Assembly: GCF_002860125.1 (NCBI RefSeq)
Contig: NZ_PGVA01000037.1
Coordinates: 1 to 38,534, forward strand
From: Bacillus canaveralius
Lineage (GTDB): Bacteria > Bacillota > Bacilli > Bacillales > Cytobacillaceae
DNA: 38,534 bases
Direction: 5' to 3'
The notes below the pieces were generated by a model that was not told the origin of the DNA, ran no database searches, and saw only the letters and a program-made list of their open reading frames with translations. The position numbers and the translations under genes are program-made. Positions 34,011-38,534 of this stretch are shown here, one piece after another (position 1 is the stretch's first letter; the number at the start of each line of letters is the position of its first letter).

Positions 34011-34043
34011 TTCGCCAGCAGCCTGCATGTTAGTGCTGGCGAA
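34011..34043. terminator. hairpin between purB and purC
   Basis: TTCGCCAGCA (34011-34020) and TGCTGGCGAA (34034-34043) pair perfectly over 10 bp. On the plus strand it is followed by seven T. On the minus strand, the direction of the operon, it is followed by GAATTTG, so it would be at most a weak terminator there. It begins 5 nt after the purB stop codon and may mark a processing or partial attenuation point. Confidence 0.5.
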
Positions 34044-34048
34044 TTTTT

Positions 34049-35341
34049 TTATAAGCCTACTCGTTCAAAAATCGTGTTCACATGCTGCAAGTGGTAGTTG
34101 TAGTCGAAACAGTCATTAATTTCCGCCGCCGAAAGCTTTGCAGTAATTTTGTCATCCGCTTCAATTAGCGTGCGGAAAGGTACTTGTTTTTCCCATGCTT
34201 CCATTGCCTTTGGCTGTACAGTATCATAAGCTTCTTCACGGGAAAGCCCCTTATTAATCAAAGCAAGCAACACACGTTGCGAATAAATCAGCCCGAGGGT
34301 CCGATCCATATTCCGTTTCATATTTTCCGGATAAACGGTTAAATTCTTTACGATGTTACCAAAGCGGTTCAGCATATAGTTCAAGGCAATTGTTGCATCA
34401 GGCAGGATAATCCGCTCTGCTGATGAATGCGAGATATCGCGCTCATGCCATAAAGGAACGTTTTCATAAGCAGTCATCATATAACCGCGGATGACTCTTG
34501 CCAGGCCAGTCATATTTTCCGAACCAATTGGGTTGCGTTTATGTGGCATCGCAGAGGACCCTTTTTGCCCCTTCGCAAAAAATTCTTCCACTTCGCGGGT
34601 CTCACTTTTTTGCAGCCCACGGATTTCAACAGCAAATTTTTCTATCGACGTTGCAATTAACGCAAGCGTCGACATGTAGTGTGCATGCCTGTCGCGCTGC
34701 AGTGTTTGCGTTGAAACAGGAGCTGGCTCAAGTCCGAGCTTTTCGCATACATACTTTTCAACGAATGGATCAATGTTTGCATATGTGCCGACTGCCCCGG
34801 AAATTTTCCCGAATTCCACGCCGGCAGCTGCCTGCTTAAAGCGTTCAAGGTTTCGCTTCATCTCTTCATACCAGAGCGCAAGCTTCAATCCAAAAGTGGT
34901 TGGCTCTGCATGAACACCATGTGTCCGGCCCATCATCACAGTAAATTTATGTTGTTTTGCTTTATTTTTTATAATCTCAACAAACGCTTCGAGATCTTTT
35001 AAAATGATCGAATTGGCCTGCTTTAGTAAATATGATAAGGCCGTATCAACAACATCAGTAGAAGTAAGCCCGTAATGAACCCACTTCCGCTCTTCACCCA
35101 GCGTTTCCGATACCGCCCGGGTAAAAGCGACGACATCATGTCTTGTCTCTTCTTCAATCTCTTTAATCCGATCGACATTAAAAGACGCATTTTCCCTGAT
35201 TTTCTGCACATCAGCTTTCGGTATCTCTCCAAGCTCTGCCCATGCTTCACAAGCAAGAATCTCCACTTCAAGCCATGCTCTAAAACGGTTTTCTTCCGTC
35301 CATATTGCCCCCATCTCCGGGCGGGTATAGCGTTCAATCAT
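34049..35341 (-). CDS. purB: adenylosuccinate lyase
   Basis: A 430-aa fumarase/aspartase superfamily lyase acting twice in purine synthesis: SAICAR to AICAR and adenylosuccinate to AMP. It starts [43 protein letters not shown] and the superfamily signature [16 protein letters not shown] near 260 carry catalytic residues. GGAGG lies 8 nt before the ATG, and the gene follows purK by 4 nt. Confidence 0.96.
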   Translation of the reverse strand: MIERYTRPEMGAIWTEENRFRAWLEVEILACEAWAELGEIPKADVQKIRENASFNVDRIKEIEEETRHDVVAFTRAVSETLGEERKWVHYGLTSTDVVDTALSYLLKQANSIILKDLEAFVEIIKNKAKQHKFTVMMGRTHGVHAEPTTFGLKLALWYEEMKRNLERFKQAAAGVEFGKISGAVGTYANIDPFVEKYVCEKLGLEPAPVSTQTLQRDRHAHYMSTLALIATSIEKFAVEIRGLQKSETREVEEFFAKGQKGSSAMPHKRNPIGSENMTGLARVIRGYMMTAYENVPLWHERDISHSSAERIILPDATIALNYMLNRFGNIVKNLTVYPENMKRNMDRTLGLIYSQRVLLALINKGLSREEAYDTVQPKAMEAWEKQVPFRTLIEADDKITAKLSAAEINDCFDYNYHLQHVNTIFERVGL

Positions 35342-35345
35342 ATAT

Positions 35346-36500
35346 TTAGCCTCCGATTTTTTCAGTCACATTGTTCCATAATCCACATTGTTCTGCTTCC
35401 TGTAGCGCATCATCTGTTGAATCGCGCAAAATGGTCACGTGACCCATCTTCCGTTTGAACTTCGCATCTTTTTTTCCATATAAATGAATTTTCCAATCAG
35501 GAAGTTCTGGAATTTTTTCAAGAATCTGCGCCTGATGTTCTCCTAATATATTGACCATTACTGCTGGTTTTAATAGCTTTGTACTCCCTAAAGGCCAACT
35601 GCATACAGCCCTGATATGCTGTTCAAATTGCGATGTTTCACAGGCCTCAATTGTGTAATGTCCGGAGTTATGAGGTCTCGGGGCCAATTCATTAATGTAA
35701 ATTTGCTCATCAGCGGTTAAAAACATTTCAACAGCGAGTGTCCCAACAAGCTTGAGAGACTCTGCGAGTTCAGTCGCTTTTTGGATAGCGTTTTTTTCAG
35801 CTTTATAACTGATTCGGGCAGGTACAATTGTTTGATGCAGAATATTGTCCTTATGGATATTCTCTCCCACCGGAAAAACAGCTGTCTCGCCTTGTTGGTT
35901 TCGAACAATAATCACCGAGATTTCCTTTTCAAAAGGAATCCATTTCTCTAACACGCAAACTCCTTTTTCAAGCAGTTTGCCAGCAGTCTCTAAATCGGCA
36001 CTGCTGCGGATGACATGCTGGCCCTTTCCGTCGTAACCGCCTCTTGATGTTTTTAAAACAGCCGGGTAGCCAAGCTTTTCGATCGCAGCATATATGTCGT
36101 CCACGCTATGAATGACTGAATATGGTGCGACGTCTGCCCCTGATCGCTCAATTGCGGCCTTTTCGCTTATACGATCCTGGGTGATTTCCAGCAACCTGTT
36201 TCCTTGCGGTACATAAGCGTTTTCGCATAACCACGTTACTGCCGCAGCATTGATATTCTCAAATTCGTATGTGATCACATCACTAACTTCTGCTAATTGT
36301 TTGATCGCATCTAAATCATCGTATTCACTTGTTATTCTGTAATCTGCAACCTGTCCACATGGTGAATCCTCGGCAGGATCAAGCACAGCTATTTTGAATC
36401 CCATCGCTTTTGCTGATAAAGCCATCATTCTGCCGAGCTGGCCGCCGCCGATAATTCCGATTGTTTGCCCGGGCACAATTATTTTATAAGACAAGTTCAT
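35346..36500 (-). CDS. purK: N5-carboxyaminoimidazole ribonucleotide synthase
   Basis: A 384-aa ATP-grasp enzyme making N5-CAIR from AIR, ATP and bicarbonate. The nucleotide-binding start is [37 protein letters not shown] is the ATP-grasp lysine/glycine loop, and [17 protein letters not shown] is the metal and carboxyphosphate site. The ATG at 36498-36500 was preferred to a GTG one codon earlier. It overlaps the end of purE by 17 nt, so the two are probably coupled. Confidence 0.95.
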   Translation of the reverse strand: MNLSYKIIVPGQTIGIIGGGQLGRMMALSAKAMGFKIAVLDPAEDSPCGQVADYRITSEYDDLDAIKQLAEVSDVITYEFENINAAAVTWLCENAYVPQGNRLLEITQDRISEKAAIERSGADVAPYSVIHSVDDIYAAIEKLGYPAVLKTSRGGYDGKGQHVIRSSADLETAGKLLEKGVCVLEKWIPFEKEISVIIVRNQQGETAVFPVGENIHKDNILHQTIVPARISYKAEKNAIQKATELAESLKLVGTLAVEMFLTADEQIYINELAPRPHNSGHYTIEACETSQFEQHIRAVCSWPLGSTKLLKPAVMVNILGEHQAQILEKIPELPDWKIHLYGKKDAKFKRKMGHVTILRDSTDDALQEAEQCGLWNNVTEKIGG

Positions 36501-36975
36501 CACTGCTTTCCAACACGGTTTCCTTCATTTGATTCCTTAAATCAGCAAGCTTTTTACTTATTTTTTCGTCAAATGATCCTAACATCTGTGCAGCGAGCAA
36601 CCCTGCATTCTTTGCTCCTGCATTGCCAATTGCCACCGTTGCCACCGGTACTCCGCCCGGCATCTGGACAATTGACAACAGAGAATCAAGTCCATTTAAA
36701 GCCTTAGACTGCACTGGTACGCCGATTACAGGCAGTACGGTTTTAGCCGCAACCATTCCCGGTAAGTGTGCAGCGCCGCCGGCTCCTGCTATAATTACCT
36801 TTAACCCTCTATCTTTAGCACTTTCCGCATATTCAAACATAAGATCCGGAGTCCGATGGGCTGAAACAACCTTTTTCTCATATGGTATTTCGAGTTGTTC
36901 GAGTACTTCACATGCGTTTTTCATTGTGTCCCAATCCGACTTGCTTCCCATAATCACACCAACGAGCGCTTTCAA
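36484..36975 (-). CDS. purE: N5-carboxyaminoimidazole ribonucleotide mutase
   Basis: A 163-aa class I PurE converting N5-CAIR to CAIR. It has [13 protein letters not shown] near the start, VSAHRTPD with the catalytic His, [13 protein letters not shown] and [14 protein letters not shown]. The only start at the family position is TTG at 36973-36975, with GGAGG 7 nt upstream, as expected for a coupled, tightly regulated first gene. It is the first of the twelve-gene pur operon and lies just after the leader terminator. Confidence 0.96.
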   Translation of the reverse strand: MKALVGVIMGSKSDWDTMKNACEVLEQLEIPYEKKVVSAHRTPDLMFEYAESAKDRGLKVIIAGAGGAAHLPGMVAAKTVLPVIGVPVQSKALNGLDSLLSIVQMPGGVPVATVAIGNAGAKNAGLLAAQMLGSFDEKISKKLADLRNQMKETVLESSDELVL

Positions 36976-37003
36976 GGCATTCCCTCCAGCTCATTTTTTC
37001 CAT

Positions 37004-37060
37004 AAAAATAGCCCAAACAGACACCTATCTCAAAAATAAGAGAAAGCCGTCCGTCCGGGC
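37004..37060 (-). terminator. riboswitch-controlled terminator in the purE leader
   Basis: On the minus strand GCCCGGACGGAC (37049-37060) pairs with GTCTGTTTGGGC (37011-37022) over 12 positions including three G-U pairs; an inner TCTC/GAGA extends the stem. TATTTTT follows at once. It ends about 30 nt before the purE TTG. It is the expected expression platform of the guanine aptamer upstream. Confidence 0.75.
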
Positions 37061-37080
37061 ATGCATTGACAAGTATAAAT

Positions 37081-37102
37081 ACATCTTTGAAAACAAAGAT
37101 GT
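37081..37102 (-). other. hairpin between aptamer and terminator in the purE leader
   Basis: ACATCTTTG and CAAAGATGT form a perfect 9-bp stem with a 4-nt loop. The T-tract after it is poor, so it is probably a structural part of the leader and not a terminator. Two near copies of GTCAATATGCCCGG flank it (one at about 37114-37127, the other GTCAATGCATGCCCGG at about 37056-37071), so alternative pairing of the second copy may matter for switching. Confidence 0.5.
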
Positions 37103-37132
37103 CGCAACTCGCTTACCGGGCATATTGACTTT

Positions 37133-37203
37133 CCCTCATAGTCCAATAATTTACGGTTATCGGGTAGAGACTTATGGGCCATATCCCCATCATTATACGA
37201 GGG
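37133..37203 (-). ncRNA. purine (guanine) riboswitch aptamer
   Basis: On the minus strand P1 is CCCTC/GAGGG. The conserved core follows: TATAATGATGGGGATATGG, then CCCATAAG, TCTCTACCCG, ACCGTAAAT and GGACTATG. The two P2/P3 loops carry the expected pairing segments. The base before TATG is C, which specifies guanine (adenine aptamers have U). Binding of guanine or hypoxanthine should favour the terminator at 37004-37060 and shut off the pur operon. Confidence 0.95.
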
Positions 37204-37234
37204 TAATCATTATTTATTTTTTATTACTATCCCT

Positions 37235-37264
37235 ATATTAACAACTATTTAACAGGATTGTCAA
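37235..37264 (-). promoter_or_regulatory. SigA promoter of the pur operon
   Basis: A perfect -35 TTGACA (37259-37264) and a -10 TAATAT (37235-37240) are separated by 18 nt on the minus strand. The start near 37228 would give a leader of about 250 nt containing the guanine aptamer. Confidence 0.75.
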
Positions 37265-37273
37265 GTTCATTGT

Positions 37274-37308
37274 CGAACATTTATATATTTTTCAATGCAT
37301 AATGTTCG
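37274..37308 (-). promoter_or_regulatory. PurR control site (PurBox pair)
   Basis: On the minus strand CGAACATTA (37300-37308) and the inverted TAAATGTTCG (37274-37283) are separated by 16 nt, the PurBox architecture recognised by the PurR repressor of Bacillus, whose binding is relieved by PRPP. The pair lies just upstream of the -35 box. Confidence 0.88.
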
Positions 37309-37315
37309 TGTTTTA

Positions 37316-37519
37316 CTATTGTGACGGCTTTGCTTCAAAAACAATCTGCCTGCCAGCCGGCTCGTACCCTGTCGTGTCTCCCTGGATCACTTCTTTAAAG
37401 ATTGGTTTTTCAATTCTTCTTACCGGTACGTAACCAGTTTTCTTGATTCGCTCTAAACATTGATCGATGCTTTCATTTTCTTGAACCTCAAATAATTGCT
37501 TTTTCTTATTCTTGTTCAT
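37316..37519 (-). CDS. yebG: NETI motif-containing protein (YebG family)
   Basis: A 67-aa small soluble protein. After a lysine-rich start ([12 protein letters not shown]) comes the family core: [23 protein letters not shown]-type sequence, here with ESI in place of the usual [13 protein letters not shown] and the closing GRQIVFEA are typical. No function is known. The ATG overlaps the stop of the upstream UPF0316 gene (ATGA). The stop codon is 8 nt from the first PurBox, so yebE-yebG transcripts may run into the pur control region; no terminator is visible between. Confidence 0.85.
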   Translation of the reverse strand: MNKNKKKQLFEVQENESIDQCLERIKKTGYVPVRRIEKPIFKEVIQGDTTGYEPAGRQIVFEAKPSQ

Positions 37520-38058
37520 GAAAACAATTTTCCCTTCTTCACAGACTTGACCCAGAACCCGCCATAGATTGTTTTCGGTTCATAAGCAATGATAAATGCT
37601 TTTGGATCAAGTTCCTTTATCGTCTGGTACAGTTTCAACTCATATTTGCGAGGTGTTAAGATCTGCAAAGCCATCCGGTCCCCTTCCAGGCCGTTTGCGG
37701 CCCAATTTGTGACCCCGTAACCTTTTTCCCGTAACGTTTTCGGCAAATCTTTATCGTACTCCTTCGTAATGACATTAACCGTAATATATCCCAAAGCCAG
37801 TTTCTCTTCAATTTTCATCCCGACAATGACTCCGATTCCGTACCCGACGGCATAAGCAATTAAATTCTGAATCTCATTGAGATTATCCAAGACCAGGCCG
37901 AGCCCGATTACATATATTACTACTTCAACCATACTGATAAGCGCAGCTAAATAGCGCTGTCCTTTTAAAGTCAAAATCATCCTGATCGTAAAAAAGGAAA
38001 CATAGACAATGTTTATGATCAGGATAATAGCAACCATCACAAAACTGTTTTCGAGCAA
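37516..38058 (-). CDS. yebE: UPF0316 membrane protein (YebE family, DUF2179)
   Basis: A 180-aa protein with three N-terminal membrane segments at about 5-25, 35-55 and 60-85 ([19 protein letters not shown] is the first), followed by a cytoplasmic DUF2179 domain from about 95 to 175 that ends with a basic tail. Family members in this size class start MLE; here the TTG at 38056-38058 starts MLENSF, with AAAGGAGG 7 nt upstream, so the longer frame up to 38148 was rejected. Just upstream of the ribosome site is a small GAGGA/TCCTC hairpin (38080-38097). The role is unknown; coupling to yebG is by 4-nt overlap. Confidence 0.88.
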   Translation of the reverse strand: MLENSFVMVAIILIINIVYVSFFTIRMILTLKGQRYLAALISMVEVVIYVIGLGLVLDNLNEIQNLIAYAVGYGIGVIVGMKIEEKLALGYITVNVITKEYDKDLPKTLREKGYGVTNWAANGLEGDRMALQILTPRKYELKLYQTIKELDPKAFIIAYEPKTIYGGFWVKSVKKGKLFS

Positions 38059-38169
38059 AATAAGCCCTCCTTTAAAAGTGAGGACTAGAGAATCCTCATT
38101 AAGGTTATATTGTACAAAAAACTGCCCTATGTTGGCGACCCTTTTCACAATATATTCCCTTGTTTATTT

Positions 38170-38436
38170 ATGGTTATCCTTATTTTTTATAGTCATGATT
38201 CAGTTTTTAAGTGAGAAAGGAAATTTTTGGGCTGGAGAGCGTATTTTTCAGGGGAATTATGTAAAAGTATATAGCTCAAAAAAATAATTAAGCGGAGAAT
38301 CCGGTGATTTGTGCGAAACTACGGGGGAATTAAGCGAAAACTTGGCTAAATTAAGCGGAAAATCCAGGAATTAAGCGATAATCTTGATTAATTAAGCGAA
38401 ACGGTGTGTCGGAGTTTTCTCCGTGTCTAAAGAACA
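38170..38436. other. intergenic region between yebE and the rRNA operon
   Basis: No gene is supported here. The first 100 bases are A/T-rich and should include the yebE promoter, but I find no convincing pair of hexamers. The rest holds the 21-bp repeat array at 38287-38411. Confidence 0.6.
38287..38411 (+). repeat. array of six 20-21 bp repeats (core ATTAAGCG)
   Basis: Starts of the units are 38287, 38308, 38329, 38350, 38370 and 38391, so the period is 21, 21, 21, 20 and 21 bp. Five units begin with the exact octamer ATTAAGCG, mostly followed by purine-rich AAAAT-like sequence; the second is degenerate (TTTGTGCG). Unit 6 runs out after about 38411. The array lies between yebE and the rRNA terminator. 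Confidence 0.85.
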
Positions 38437-38440
38437 ATAA

Positions 38441-38470
38441 AAAAAAGAACAACCATCATGGCTGTTCTTT
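38441..38470 (-). terminator. terminator of the rRNA operon
   Basis: On the minus strand AAAGAACAGCCAT pairs with ATGGTTGTTCTTT (one G-T pair), followed by a run of T. It starts about 8 nt after the 5S 3' end. Confidence 0.9.
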
Positions 38471-38477
38471 CGTATGC

Positions 38478-38534
<57 letters not shown>

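Noticed and set aside
38059-38148. 30-residue N-terminal extension of the UPF0316 protein
   Set aside because: The TTG with AAAGGAGG is better placed, and the extension runs through a hairpin and the likely leader.
38287-38411. CRISPR array
   Set aside because: The period is only 20-21 bp with an 8-bp core, far too short for repeat plus spacer, and no cas genes are present.

Overview
The window is a chromosomal segment from a low-to-mid GC Gram-positive of the Bacillaceae. The evidence is strong GGAGG ribosome-binding sites, frequent TTG/GTG starts, SigA, SigL (sigma-54) and probable SigB promoters, a cre site, PurR boxes, a guanine riboswitch, and gene order matching the Bacillus subtilis yebE-yebG-purEKBCSQLFMNHD...yerA-yerB-yerC-pcrB-pcrA-ligA-camS region. 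Species cannot be fixed from the sequence alone. Almost everything is on the minus strand, so the window reads most naturally from right to left.

Right end (38.5 to 37.3 kb): the 3' part of a 5S rRNA gene with its terminator, an array of six 20-21 bp repeats, then a UPF0316 membrane protein (yebE-like) and a NETI-motif protein (yebG-like). Next (37.3 to 24.0 kb): the complete twelve-gene de novo purine operon purEKBCSQLFMNHD, which converts PRPP to IMP. It is preceded by a PurBox inverted pair, a SigA promoter, a guanine aptamer and a terminator. Several genes overlap and are probably translationally coupled. Two small plus-strand genes (a repeat-bearing DUF2892 protein and a 37-aa membrane microprotein) converge on the end of purD.

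Middle (23.3 to 13.5 kb): yerA (amidohydrolase), yerB (lipoprotein), yerC (TrpR-like regulator), then pcrB-pcrA-ligA-camS (archaeal-type lipid synthase, helicase, NAD+ DNA ligase, lipoprotein). After these come rocA (P5C dehydrogenase) and a cardiolipin synthase with a probable SigB promoter, each with its own terminator, and a truncated SDR gene.

Left part (9.8 to 1.1 kb): an acetoin catabolic module. A consensus -24/-12 promoter drives acoA-acoB-acoC-acoL plus an acetoin reductase gene, and the sigma-54 activator gene acoR lies downstream with its own SigA promoter overlapped by a cre box. Between them are a decayed second acoL fragment and a gene of unknown function. An alpha/beta hydrolase ends the window. 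No phage, CRISPR, defence or clearly new multi-gene system was found. The most unusual items are the acoL relic, the rRNA-adjacent 21 bp repeats, the antisense-overlapping microprotein gene, and the unknown 158-aa protein.
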